From: Pseudocercospora fijiensis CIRAD86
Taxonomy: Eukaryota > Ascomycota > Dothideomycetes > Mycosphaerellales > Mycosphaerellaceae
Reading direction: 5' to 3'
Assembly (NCBI RefSeq): GCF_000340215.1
Contig: NW_006921541.1
Location: 3,011,527 to 3,075,526, forward strand
Length of the DNA stretch: 64,000 nucleotides
The notes under the pieces were generated by a model, which saw only the letters and a program-made list of their open reading frames with translations, did not search any database and was not told the DNA's origin. The translations under genes and the position numbers were made by a program. The first letter of the stretch is position 1. Each line of letters starts with the position of its first letter. Below are positions 1 to 10,199 of this stretch, piece by piece.

Positions 1-875
1 GTCTAACTACGAAACCTAAGACTAACTAATAGCTCTATTAACTAATCCTAATCCTCGAACTCCTTCCGCTTCTTAGTAAAGACCTTAAAGAGCGCTCGAG
101 CTTCTTCGGGTACCTACGGAGTAGTCGAGATAAAGCCGTATCGCTAAAATAGGTAATCCTTCGGAGGCTTATATAGAGATTTAGAGAATTCTAACGCTAA
201 CCTATCCTACTAGTAGCTTAGATTCCGGATATAAGCCCTCTCTGCCTTAGTAAAGATTTTATATAGTAGTAGCACTCTACCTTCGAGAAACGCTTTCTAT
301 TTAACTATTAGTATCTGCCGGCTACGAACGCCGGCTATATATACCGAGTATAGAATAATTACCTATACCCCTTCCTTCTATAGTAATACTTCTACCGTCC
401 CTAGATACCTAGCCCCGATCGTATTAATCGCAAGCTACTTTGCCTTTATAGATACAAAGGCTTCGCTCTAATACTAATAAAGAAACTTCTACTCTATATC
501 GAGGATATAAAGACGACTAGTCTCGATTCCAATCCTTACTAGCTTTTCGTAGTAGCTTTAACTATAATTTTCTAGATTGATAGGACTTATACCTTAGCCC
601 TTTACTAGTATCTCGTCTCTTTAACTATACTCGATCTACTCCTAGCGCTTATCGTCTATAGCGTTAGGCCCTAAGACTATACCTGTTACTAGATCGACGT
701 ATAGTATCTCCTCGCTTTTTTTAGTTCCTTTATTCGTAGTATTAAGCTCTATCGCGGCATCCTAAACTCTAGTATTATTGTTCTCGGCTATCTAAACATC
801 TCCGTTACTATCGGTTGTATCGATAGAGGTAGCGGCTATAGGTCTAAATGCTATTAGTTAACGTATTAAAGAAAA
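1..875 (-). pseudogene. Unrecognised ORF relic, partial at the left edge
   Basis: A minus-strand frame stays open for about 290 codons if TAG/TAA are read as RIP-converted Gln/Trp codons. A likely start is an ATG now reading ATA near 873. Readable stretches, in order, include LVTGIVLGPNAIDDKR, GIETSRLYILDIE, AINTIGARYLGTVEVLL, KIFTKAERAYIRNLSY and KPPKDYLF, and the frame continues off the window edge. The N-terminal part is Thr/Ser/Asn-rich. I see no RT, integrase or transposase motif and do not recognise the family. It could be the 3' ORF of another transposon or a host gene caught by RIP. That this is coding relic rather than noise is inferred from the long frame broken almost only by TAG/TAA. 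Confidence 0.45.
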
Positions 876-880
876 ATATA

Positions 881-932
881 CCGGCTATAGCTGCTAGCTA
901 CGGCTGCCGGCTATAGCTACTAGCTACGGCCG
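881..932. repeat. 26-bp tandem repeat, two units
   Basis: Two adjacent 26-bp units, 881-906 and 907-932, each starting CCGGCTATAGCT and differing by single transitions. They lie just upstream of the first minus-strand ORF relic, between it and a Lys/Arg-rich relic. Confidence 0.7.
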
Positions 933-954
933 CTAGCTAGATTGACTTACGCTA

Positions 955-1250
955 CTAGAACTTTACGCTCGAAAACTAGCCGCAATTCTTTCCTCCTCTT
1001 AGCCTTCTCTTAAATTGTCTTCTTATTCTAACCTTTACTTTTTTCTATAGGCGCTAGCTATCGATAAAATGCCTTATTCCGCGCCTTTCTTCTCTTATCC
1101 TTAGCTCTTTTATCCTTATCTATCTTATCCTTTCTCTCGCGGTCTCGTACGGAATTCTTCTTTATAGAGTACTCCTCTTTAGTCTTACGCTTTTTAGTTA
1201 GACGCTTAGGTAAAACAAACTCGCGGTCTTTAGTTCTATCTTCTGTTTAG
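955..1250 (-). pseudogene. Lys/Arg-rich ORF relic
   Basis: A minus-strand frame of about 98 codons broken only by a few TAG/TAA codons. It is extremely basic, with runs such as KIDKDKRAKDKRRK and EKAKRRKELRLVFERK. The composition resembles a nuclear-localisation or nucleic-acid-binding tail, but no domain is recognisable. It lies upstream of, and on the same strand as, the relic at 1-875, so both may belong to one broken gene, with the 26-bp repeats and a non-coding stretch between them. Function unknown. Confidence 0.4.
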
Positions 1251-1420
1251 CGCGCGGCGCGCTTCTCTCTTGCTATTATAAGGGAAAGGGGCGGGGGCGT
1301 AGCGTATAGTAGTTATTATCGGTATAGGTATAGAGGAAGAAGTTGAAAGTATAAGAATATCGCGAAGCCCTAATTGTTGCCGCCTACGTAACGTTATATA
1401 GGTAAGCTTTCGTAACTACG

Positions 1421-1733
1421 GCAACTACGCCCTAGCAATAGCAACTACGCCCTAGTAACGGCAACTACGCCCTAGTAACGGCAACTACGCCCTAGCAACG
1501 GTAATAAAGCGTAGTAAATACAACCTAGTAACTATTATAGCCGGCAATCGTAGCTAGCAGTCGAATAAGAGTATCCTTATAGCAAAACTACGCCCTAGCA
1601 ACGGCAACTACGCCCTAGCAACGGTAACTACGCCCTAGCAACGGCAAAAGAGCGTAGTAAATGTAACAGAGTTACTATTATAGCCGGCAATCGTAGCCGG
1701 TAGTCGAATAAGAGTGTCCTTGTAGTAAAACTA
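1421..1733. repeat. 20-bp minisatellite in a higher-order duplication
   Basis: Four units of the 20-bp motif gcaactacgccctagcaacg run from 1421 to 1500, and three more lie at about 1584-1643. Each cluster is followed by a related stretch of about 90 bp (1501-1590 and 1642-1733) containing ttactattatagccggcaat, so the whole is a two-fold duplication of minisatellite plus tail. Differences between units are mostly C/T. No coding function is seen. Confidence 0.8.
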
Positions 1734-1832
1734 ATACAGTCTCTAGTTTAAACTAGGAATCTATATAGTTCGAAAAAACTAAACCGGAACTAGGGAGCTA
1801 GTTCGCCGCTAAGAAACTAAACTATATACGTT

Positions 1833-1857
1833 TAGTAGTTCGGAAACCGAACTACTA
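1833..1857. repeat. Perfect 11-bp inverted repeat (hairpin)
   Basis: TAGTAGTTCGG, a 3-base AAA loop, then CCGAACTACTA. It lies only a few bases outside the point where homology to the G1 retrotransposon begins (about 1866), so it may mark the edge of whatever sequence G1 copy 1 was joined to. Confidence 0.75.
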
Positions 1858-1865
1858 CGGGGTCT

Positions 1866-2344
1866 AATAGTGCGCTTCCGGCCTTAGGCCGCAGTATAGG
1901 TAAGGTTGTTTTATAGGTATAGTAGCGATAATAGGTAAGGTTAGCAATGTTAGCGAGCGGGTAATATTAACAATAGCGGCGCTAGTCGTCTTAGCGCTAA
2001 CTTTACCTTGCTTCCGATTTCTTTCTTTAACTATTAACACACTCCGTAATACTATTACTAATGTAACCGCGCCGGCCGTATCGCCCCTTAGTATAAGCGT
2101 AACGCCGTCGTTACTATTATTATTACTAATACTATTCGCCTACGCGCGCGCGCATCGCCGATTGCCTAGGCTCCGAGGCCCCGTAGAATGAATAAATAAG
2201 AGGTAGGATCCTTAAAAGAGCGGTAACTAATTGATTAACGCGTCGTAGCGCGCCTAGTATAGTCTTATTGTCCCGGTTTGCCGGTCTCTAATTAGTTAGC
2301 GAATGTTACCCTAGGGATAGCATTAATTCTAAGCCTTAGTAACA
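1866..2344 (-). other. G1 copy 1 3' non-coding region
   Basis: Downstream of the pol stop. It matches 28990-29500 in copy 2, includes a (CG)n-rich stretch near 2135-2155 and the palindrome at 2302-2326. No ORF seen. Confidence 0.7.
2302..2326. repeat. CCCTAGGG-centred palindrome, copy 1 of 11
   Basis: An imperfect palindrome, AATGTTACCC-TAGGG-ATAGCATTA, lying about 20 bp downstream of the G1 pol stop codon. It matches the positionally equivalent palindrome of G1 copy 2 (29451-29475), whose centre is CCCCGGGGG; here the centre reads CCCTAGGG. Confidence 0.7.
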
Positions 2345-5300
2345 TTACGAGCTTTTAGCCTTCTTCTTGTCCTTTACGCTAGCCTAATACTCGTCTAACA
2401 ACTCGGCTATATCCTCGAAGGAGTCTTTAGTCTCCTACGAGTCCTATTCGGGTAAATAGCCTTGCTACCTTAATAGGTATTCCTTCTTGCCCTACCTAGT
2501 TCGGTGCTTTAGGATACGTTCTACGGACTATAGCTCTTTACCGTCGGCTAGTATTTCTTTATGTTTAGTAGGGGCTCCTTTATTAGAGTCTCCGCGGTAG
2601 TAGTATAGTTTAAGGAGGGAGATATAGAAGGTATTATAGATAGTATAGTGTAGTAGGAGCTATAACTAATAGGCCTAGCTATTGCCCTTCGGTTCTCGGA
2701 TTCGGAATAGGCCAATAAACCGTAGTGCTAGTTTAGGGCGTGTTTTGCTATCGGGTAATAGGTGTTTGCGGATGCGGAGGTTCTTTATACTAAGTATAAC
2801 TATATCGCCTTACTTAAAGGTTATCGGTGTGTAACGCTTATCGTAGTAGGTCTTTTAGTACTCTTAAGCCTTTGTTAGCTTCTTAGCTATCTTAGTATAG
2901 ATTTCTCGCATCTTTTGAACCCTCTTAATAGCCGCTAGTGTCTTAGGTTAACCCGCTTCCCTTTCCTTACGCTCGGCCTCGAGCGATAGGGGGTCTTATA
3001 GTATAGCAGCGTTTTAGCCTATTATAGCTATATATAGTAACACCTTGGTTAATAAGTAGACGCTATTATTGTATACGAATTTAGCTAGCTATAGGAGGTT
3101 GATCTAGTCGTTAGGGTTCTCGTTAATGTAACTACGCAGGTACTGCTATAGGGTAGTATTCTGCCTCTCGGTTTAGCTATCTGTCTATAGATAGAAGGCT
3201 ATAGATAGCCGATGCTTAAGTCTTAGCTATAGGCATATCTTACTCTAATAGTAAGATGTGAATATCGAGCCTCGGTTAGAAACTATCCCCTTAGGGGTTC
3301 CCTAATAGGTATAGAAGATATTGTTCTATAGCGCTTCTACTATGTTAATAGAAGTCTAATCCTTCCGAGCAGGGATATAACGAGCGCCTTTAGTAAACCA
3401 ATCTACTATAACAAGGATAGCATCGTATACGTCCTTGCTATCCCTACGCTTAGCGGGAGGAAGGCCTGTAATAAAGTCTATTATAAGCTCTACAAATAGT
3501 TTCTTTAGGATAGGAAGTGAAGACAACTCCCCGAATAGCAAGTGCTTAGGTGCTTTAACTCGCTAGTATACTATACAGGTCTATATATATTCCTTTATAT
3601 GCCGCTTACTATTTAGCTAGTAGTATATACGCGATAGTAACTCGTACGACCTCTCTATACTATAGTAACTAGCGAGCTTACTATTATAGTGCCTCTTTAA
3701 AAGTTCTTGCCTAATCGATTGTTTAGCGGGGATATAGTATCTGCCCTTAAACTTTAAGTAACCCTTGTCGTCGATCGACTAGTTATTACTCTTACTAGAT
3801 CGAGTCTTTCGTCTACTTACAAGCTTATCGATACGTTTAGCAGTAAAGGCGTCCCTCTACTAAGCATATAACAGCTTATTTATAAACAATTAACCGTCCC
3901 TATTTATAAGGTTATTTAATAGCACCCTCGCTATCGAACGAGGTACGTATTATATGCATCTAATAGTACTAGTAGCCGGAACTACTACAACCTCTTCTAT
4001 AGTGCTATCGCTATATAGACTATTACTATAGATAGCAATGTCCTCAATCGAGTTATTATAGCTCGAGCGATCTACGTCCTTTCTTTTAACGTATACTAGA
4101 AGAACGACAACTCCGCTATAGTATTTGTTGCCGCCGTAGGGTCCGGAAGTCCGCTTATCCTACGCTTGCTTTACGGCAAGGTCTATAGCAATCTTATACT
4201 ATAGGGTTAGAAACAAAGAGTTAATATGCTAGGTCTCGCTATCGTAATTAGGTCGCCTCGATAGGCTATTAGTAGGGTTGCTTACGCCTAGCCGATATAA
4301 TATATTAAAATCAAACCTAGCGAGGTAGACGGCCTATCTAGCCTATCGACCTATAACCCTAGTAACCTTAGTAATGCTACGGAGGTTGTTATAGTCCGTA
4401 TAGACCTAAATCGCATATTAGGCCCTATCGAGGTAGTGCCTCTAATGCTTAAAGGCCTCGATAATAGCTAGCAATTCTTGCTCGTAGGTCTCGTAGCGAC
4501 GCTTAGCGTTAATTATCTTTCTCGAGAAGAAGGCAATTAGGTGCTAGTAGGTGTTATTAGCCTATTGTAACATAATAGCTAATATAGCGAACTGTAAAGC
4601 GTTAGTCTTAATACGGATCTACTTACTTAGTACGAAATAGTGCAATAAGGGGACTTTAGTAAAGCGCTGCTTCGAACCGTTAAAAGCGGCTTATGCTTTA
4701 TTAGTCTATTTGAACTCTCTAGACAGGTTAGCCTTAGTTTTAGTAAGCTCAGTTAGGGGCATTATATGCCGTAAATAGCCCTTAATAAAGCGACGATAGA
4801 AATTAGCGAAGCCGAGAAACGACTAAAGTTCCTTAATACTAGTAGGTATTAGCTACTTAGTAATAGTCTTAATCCGGTTAGGATTAGCCTTAACACTATC
4901 GGTTAATACGAGGAAGCTAAGGAAGGATACCTCTTTAGTAGCAAAGGTGCATTTAGAAGGTTTGTAATATAGGCTATAGGCTCGTAGGCGGTCGAGGACC
5001 TTACGTACTACGGCCTAGTGTTCTGCAATGTTAGGTAAATAGGTGTAAACTAGGATATTATCTAGGTAGACTATACAGAGGTAATCTAATAGGCCTAAAA
5101 GGGCCCGATTAATATAGGACTAGAATGTTGTAGGGGCATTAGCTAGGCTAAATAGTATAACTAAGTATTCGAAATAGCTATAGCGAGTACGGAAGGCTGT
5201 TTTCTATTTATCGCCCTTACGAATGCAGATACGATAGTACGCATCCTTAATGTCTAATATAGTATAGAAACAGGCGCTAGAAAGGCGATCGAGGGTTTTA

Positions 5301-6250
5301 TTAATAAGTAGAAGTAGATAGCGGTCTTTAATAGTAACAGTATTGAGTCTACGGTAATTAACGTATAAACGTAGGCTACTATCCTTCTTTAGTACGAATA
5401 GGATAGGTGCACTAGCAGGGCTGTTACTATACCGAATGCGGCTATTAGCTAGGTTTTCCTCTAGGTACTTACGCAGTATAGCAAGCTCTCGTTTACTAAG
5501 GTTGTAGAGGGGACTAAAAGGAACCTCCTTGCCCTCTATAATGTTAATCTTATAATCCGTCTCTTTAAATATAGGCAATGTCGATACTAGGTAGTGTTTA
5601 AACACATTAATATAGGTCTCTCGGATAGGCTCTAGTATACGAGCAAGCTAATTAGGATTATTAGGGGGCATAGGTTTATCGTTGTTACTACCGAGCAAAT
5701 CGGTAGTCGGATTAGCTAAGGCGGAGGCTAGTATTAGGTTGCTAATAAACAGGACCCTAATATCGTTAGGGTACTCGCTAATATTAATGTATTTAATATC
5801 CTCTTTCCTAGCGATTCTAAATCGCTACTTCTAAATGCCTAAGTCTATAGCTATAGCGTAGTACTTAAGAACAGGGTTGCTAATAACAATATTAGATAGG
5901 AGGCTGTCTATGTCTACTGCGTAGGTAGTAAAGTTTAGTAGGCGCTTATTGCCGAGGTCGTCTCTTAGGGCTATATAGATATAGTAGGCTCCGTAGGTCG
6001 AGTGCCGAGCGTTATTAAACTAAGCAAGGGTTAGTAGGTTAGTCCTAGGCAGTTATCGAAGGTCTAATTACTTAGCTAGGCGATAGCTAATAAGGGCACT
6101 AACTGAATTTCCTAGATCTAGTATAACCTTAGTCTTATAGTTAGTTCTATACATGTCCGATACGAGACAGGTACGTATAATAGCTAGCACAATGTCGATA
6201 GTCTTACGCCGCACAAGGCTAATAGTTAGTGCGGCGCTTATTCTTTTTTC
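2345..6250 (-). pseudogene. pol: G1 copy 1 pol (protease-RT-RNase H-integrase-chromodomain), RIP-inactivated
   Basis: Replicates and integrates the element. Minus-strand order: aspartic protease remnant (LDLGNSVSALIS, ~6080-6130); RT, whose best-preserved part is 5204-5605 (YRRLNTVTIKDRYLL, TILDIKDAYYRI); the YLDNILVYT box near 5040-5080, where the second catalytic Asp now reads Asn; RNase H (YEQELLAIIEAFKH, ~4450-4530); HHCC zinc region (~3540-3690); integrase core with IDFITGLPP at ~3480, the second Asp now Asn in VSNRG, and TERQ downstream; then a chromodomain ending in KDKKKAKSS before a TAA at 2345. Many in-frame TAG codons make it non-functional. Whether gag and pol were one frame or two cannot be told. 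Confidence 0.9.
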
Positions 6251-6289
6251 GAAGGTTGGCCTATAGGGGTAGCGTTAGCCGCTAAGAGG

Positions 6290-7630
6290 TGCTTTCGGTG
6301 TTTAGCGGAAGTACGGTTAATTCGGGCCTAGTCCTTAGGTTTATCGTATTGGCCTAGTAGATAGCTAGTGCTATTACAATTGAAGCACTTTAATCCGGTT
6401 AGTAGACTGCCGTAGCTATTGTTATTAGTTAAGCGGTTAGCGTTATAAGGATACGAGCCCCTTCTACGGCCCCTATTACGGCCTCCTCTATATAGCCGCC
6501 AGCTACGGCCTCTTCTACGATCGTTACTATTCCTATTATTAGCATTGTTGTCTTAGTAGGAACCTTGGTTTCCTCCGCGGCTACGGTTGCTACGGTTGCT
6601 AGCAGGTCGGATCCTTAATTCTAGTCGTTACTAGAGCTAGATAGCTCGTTTAGCTATTTCTACCTCGACTATAAATTGAATGCGTATTAGGTTAGCCTAT
6701 TTAAACACACGGCGGCGGTCTAATTTAAGGACTAATTCCTATCGCAATTTAGGGCGTATTTCGGATATCTAGATAGGGTCGGTCTTAGGTAGTAAATCGT
6801 CCTTAAGGGTCTTTAGATAGGCCTCGAAGGATCGAGAGGTTTAGTCGGACTTTTGTTTAGCACGTAGGTATTAGTCTTAGGCGTACTGCTAGCGTAATAT
6901 AGGGTTGCTAAGGGTGTTTAGTATAATAGTCTTATAGTCCTGCTATTAAATAGCGGTCTAGTCGTCGAGGGAGTCGAAATAGTTATCCTATATACGCTTT
7001 AGGTCGCTATTAATATACTATATAGCGTATACGACTAAGGAGTAGTCGTCTAGTAGCGCTCTTAGTACATTGCGCTAGTTGAGTTTACAGTTACGAATGT
7101 AGTCGTTATACTACTTTCGACTAGAGCTATTAAATACGGTATAGTCCTTAAGCTTAGTATCCTTCTTCTAGACTAGGACTAATAGTAAGGAAGGCCCTAC
7201 TATTAGCTTAGTGTTAGTTGTTAGGGCCTCCTAAAGGCGGCGAATTTCGAGGAGGTTGTCCTTTAGCTATTGTTCTTAACGTAGAGTAGCGAGCCTGTTT
7301 TAGGTAGCTTCTTAAAGTCTCGCTACTAGCTAGGGGCTAAAGGCTAGTTAGCTATATCGTCGATTAATAATGTTGTTAAGTATATCGTTAATAGGCAACT
7401 CTAGGTCGTTACCTAGAACTATAGGTTCTTCGGCAGGCCTAGTAGTAGGCTCTTTAGTAGGTACCTTAGTAGGAGGCACTTTAGTAGGCACTTTAGCAGG
7501 CACTGTACTACTAGCGTTGTCGTTGCTAGCGCTGCTAGCGGCGCCGCGGTTGTTGTTACTTCGTAATAAGCCGGCTATTGCAATAAGGGGTAGCACCGAT
7601 AATGTATTATAGGCCCCTAAGATACGGATA
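6290..7630 (-). pseudogene. gag: G1 copy 1 gag, RIP-inactivated
   Basis: Structural polyprotein that would form the virus-like particle. The N-terminal ~80 codons (7348-7596) are stop-free and contain a Pro/Thr/Lys repeat (VPTKVPPTKVPTKEP) followed by LPINDILNNIINRRYS. A capsid-like region follows (SFEAYLKTLKDDLL; RRRVFKQANL after reading TAG as Gln). A CCHC zinc knuckle lies near 6370-6410 (KCFNC, with the His and last Cys now Tyr). The PTK repeat differs in length between the three G1 copies, always in frame. Start codon not certain. Confidence 0.8.
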
Positions 7631-7851
7631 TAGCGGAATTAGTAGATATCGGCTTAGTGCGATTGATTTAGTATAATAGGCCGTATAGAAGGCCTTGCTT
7701 AATAATTGGTACGGTTATTTTTAATAGAATAGTACATATAGGTCCCGTTCTTTAGGCGCAATATAGTTAAATCGGTTTTCGTAGCTATACCGCTAAAAGC
7801 TTGAAATAAGGACTATCTAGCTACTACTCTTAAAGGGTAGATCGAATACTA

Positions 7852-8047
7852 TATAAGAAGGGTATATTAGCAGGTAGATAGGGTAGTAGTAGGTACTAGT
7901 AGTATTCGATAAGGAACTAGGAGAAGAGGGAGGAAGGCAGGCAAGTTAGCCTATTACTAAGTGCTAAGCCCTACCTAAGGCACTAAGACCCTAGCTTCGC
8001 TCGGCCTAATTACATACCAATTACATATAGCCTCTTTAGCCCTAACA
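7852..8047 (-). repeat. G1 copy 1 5' LTR (196 bp)
   Basis: Minus strand starts TGTTAGGGCTAAAGAGGC and ends CCCTTCTTATA, that is TG...CA with RIP on the last pair. It is followed on the minus strand by TAGTATTCGATC, the probable primer-binding site with TGG now TAG. It is slightly longer at its 5' end than the LTRs of copy 2. Confidence 0.85.
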
Positions 8048-8439
8048 CATTGCTATTACTACTAACCCTATAGTTGTCCTCTTAGTAACCCTTTAGCTTA
8101 GACTTTAGTAGCTTGCCGCTTTTTCTTAGATCTAACTTCTAAGCCTCTAAAAGTTAGATAATAAACTGTTCTAATTAGTAGTAACGCGTTCTACCTTTGT
8201 TATAATTTAGCTAAAGCCTAATTATACTAATAGACTCTCTTAGAGTTTTTATTACTAGCTAGCTTTAGCAGCAAGAGTAGTATAGCTATTCATTCTATTA
8301 GCTTAGAAGCAGCTATATTAGTATAGATTCTTAATTATTACTCCTTTCCTCTAAGTATAACATCTTAGCATCTAGCTAGCTAGATCTCCCTCTAATACTA
8401 GGGGGAAGTTAGTTAAGCACTCTAAGCCGCCCTCTACTA
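8048..8439. other. Upstream part of the hAT relic, non-coding
   Basis: No convincing frame. It contains an inverted repeat TCTAACTT...AAGTTAGA near 8128-8156. CG is rare and CA/TG less depleted than in the flanking retroelements. It probably belongs to the same DNA transposon as the coding relic downstream. Confidence 0.4.
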
Positions 8440-9189
8440 CTACAAACTCTACTTAAGATTATTCTAGTAATAGTAGCTAAGGCTATTACCTAATACCGAC
8501 AGAAGCTGCTAAATATACTAAGCGCCTTCTTAGCTAATAAGATAGCAAGTATTACTCTAAGTGTTGCTACTAGTATTAATAATTTAGAATTATTATTCTA
8601 GCAAGTAGCAGTAAAAGATCTTAACTTTAAGCGCTCGGATTTCAAGGATAAATATGTGTTTACTATTACTAAAAGAGCACTAGCATTATAGGTTTAGAGG
8701 TATAGTTAGGCTCTTTAGCATATAGATACTAGAAAATTACATTAGGTCTATTACAAATACTATTATAAGAAGGTTAGCAATAAGACTAGTATATACATCT
8801 ATAATAGCGAGAACTAAATAATAAGTGCTATAAAGCATTTATAAAGGAAGCACTATATTAGACTATCTAGCTACTAAGAACCTTCTTAGTGGTTTAAGAA
8901 AACAGCTAGTAATATACTTAGACTAGCAAGGAAAGAGCCTTATACCTAGGTAATTGCTAACTTTATAAGCAGTAAGTTCTCTACTATAGTATTCTAAGCT
9001 CTCCTACTTAACTAGATTATTATTAATAATATTGCCTATAGATAGCTAGAATCTCCGCAGTTCTAGACTATAGTTTAGTATCTAAATGCATTTGCTAAAC
9101 TATATATTCTATTATATTAAACTATTAGCAGATAGATCTAGAAGATATACAATTAGTTAGCTAGAATTGTAACTAAGGTCCTTAAAACA
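8440..9189 (+). pseudogene. hAT-family transposase, N-terminal relic
   Basis: One plus-strand frame from about 8460 to 9189 reads, across TAG stops, as the N-terminal half of a fungal hAT transposase. A BED-type zinc finger remnant lies at 8743-8850 (TAG for Trp, tyrosines at expected Cys positions, then KKVSNKTS, IISAIKHL and a His). It is followed by WFKKTASNILRLARKEPYT and by NNIAYR.LESPQF.TIV.YLNAF, the typical hAT segment before the first catalytic Asp (family knowledge). The catalytic RNase H-like core and hAT dimerisation domain are absent: the relic stops where the plus-strand G1 LTR begins at 9190. No terminal inverted repeats or 8-bp duplication could be identified. Confidence 0.65.
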
Positions 9190-9409
9190 TATTAGGGCTA
9201 AGGAGGCTGTGTGTAATTAGTGTGTAGCTAGGCCGAGTGATTAGTATACAACTAGGCCGAGTAAAGCTAGGGTCTCGATGCCTTAGGTAGGGCTTAGCGC
9301 TTAGCATTAGGCTAACTTGCCTACCCTCCTCCCTCTCCTCCTAGGTTCTTATCGAATACTACTATACCTACTACTACCCTATCTACCTGCTAATATAACC
9401 CCTATTATA
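9190..9409 (+). repeat. G1 copy 3 5' LTR (220 bp)
   Basis: Begins TATTAGGGCTAAGGAGGC (TG now TA) and ends CCCCTATTATA. It is longer than the other G1 LTRs because a segment containing ACTAGGCCGAGT is present twice. Confidence 0.85.
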
Positions 9410-9639
9410 TAGTATTCGATCTACCCTTTAAGGGTAGTAGCTAGATAGTCCTTATTTTAAGCTTTTAGCGGTATAGCTACGAAAACTATCGATTTAACTA
9501 TATTACGCCCGAAGAATAGGACCTACACGTACTATTCTACTAAAACAACCGTACTAATTATTAAGCAAGGCCTTCTATACGGCCTATTATACTAAGTCTA
9601 ATCGTACTAGGCCGATACCTACTAATTCCGCTATATCCG

Positions 9640-9981
9640 CACTATAAGGGGCTATAATGCATTATCGGTGCTACCCCTTATTATAATAGCCGGCTTATTA
9701 CGAAACAATAACAACTACGGCGCCGCTAGCAGCACTAGCAATAACAATACTAGTAGTATAGTGCCTACCGAAGTGCCTACTAAAGAGCCTACTAGAGGGC
9801 CTACTAAAGAACCTATAGTTCTAGGTAATAATCTAGAATTGCCTATTAACGACATTCTTAACAACATTATTAATCGACGATATAGCTAACTAGCCTTTAG
9901 CCCCTAACTAGTAGGGAGGCTTTAAGAAGCTACTTAAAACAAGCTTACTGCCCTACGTTAAGAATAGTAGCTAAAGGATAA
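9640..9981 (+). pseudogene. gag: G1 copy 3 gag, N-terminal fragment
   Basis: The first ~73 codons (9668-9889) are stop-free and match the other two G1 gag N-termini: LPLIIIAGLLRNNNN, then a shorter Pro/Thr repeat (VPTEVPTKEPTRGPTKEP), then LPINDILNNIINRRYS. It breaks off at 9981. The rest of gag and all of pol are missing. Confidence 0.8.
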
Positions 9982-10170
9982 CTACTAGGCATACGGTTAT
10001 AGTACGAAGGTATTGTAACGGTTATACGGTGCAAAAGTTAATAATTTCTCTAAGTTACCGCGAGGCAAGCTATCTGTATAATAGTCCTACTATTAGTAGT
10101 AATAGCGACCGTAGCGGTCGATAGTAACCGCTGCCTGCTATCGTATATATAATAGTGTTATATCGTAATA
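9982..10170 (-). repeat. Probable 3' LTR fragment of G3
   Basis: On the minus strand a sequence beginning TATTACGATATAACAC (TGTTAC before RIP) directly follows a purine-rich tract, the arrangement expected for a 3' LTR. No second copy is in the window to prove it. It is truncated at 9982 against G1 copy 3. Inference. Confidence 0.4.
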
Positions 10171-10185
10171 ACCTCCCTCCCTATA
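10171..10185 (-). other. Candidate polypurine tract of G3
   Basis: Minus strand reads TATAGGGAGGGAGGT directly before the putative LTR. Polypurine tracts prime plus-strand DNA synthesis in LTR retroelements (family knowledge). Similar tracts precede the proven 3' LTRs of G1, G2 and G5 in this window. Confidence 0.45.
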
Positions 10186-10199
10186 GAAAGGTTAGTACT

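Larger units (their letters stand above)
1866..8047 (-). mobile_element. G1 copy 1: Ty3/Gypsy chromodomain retrotransposon, lacking 3' LTR
   Basis: On the minus strand the order is 5' LTR (8047-7852), gag, then pol with protease, RT, RNase H, integrase and C-terminal chromodomain. Compared with the complete G1 copy at 28061-35185 it matches from the 5' LTR to about 1866. The last ~740 bp of the 3' non-coding region and the 3' LTR are missing, so this copy is truncated or was cut by rearrangement. No target-site duplication can be assigned. It is heavily RIP-mutated: TAG replaces Trp/Gln codons throughout and one catalytic RT Asp is changed. The chromodomain class implies integration targeted to methylated heterochromatin (family knowledge), which fits this nested island. 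Confidence 0.9.
9190..9981 (+). mobile_element. G1 copy 3: 5' fragment (LTR plus start of gag)
   Basis: Plus-strand fragment holding the 5' LTR (9190-9409), the primer-binding region starting TAGTATTCGATC, untranslated leader and the gag N-terminus. The last shared bases with the other copies are CTAAAGGATAA near 9981, then unrelated sequence begins. It was therefore broken about 800 bp into the element and has no 3' end in the window. Confidence 0.85.

Noticed and set aside
1421..1643. CRISPR-like array
   Set aside because: Units are directly adjacent without spacers and the sequence is fungal transposon-rich DNA; a minisatellite.
7370..7612. Plus-strand Leu/Gly/Val-rich open frames at 7370-7612 and 34502-34780
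   Set aside because: Exact antisense shadows of the Pro/Thr repeat in G1 gag; open only because the repeat lacks stop-making codons.
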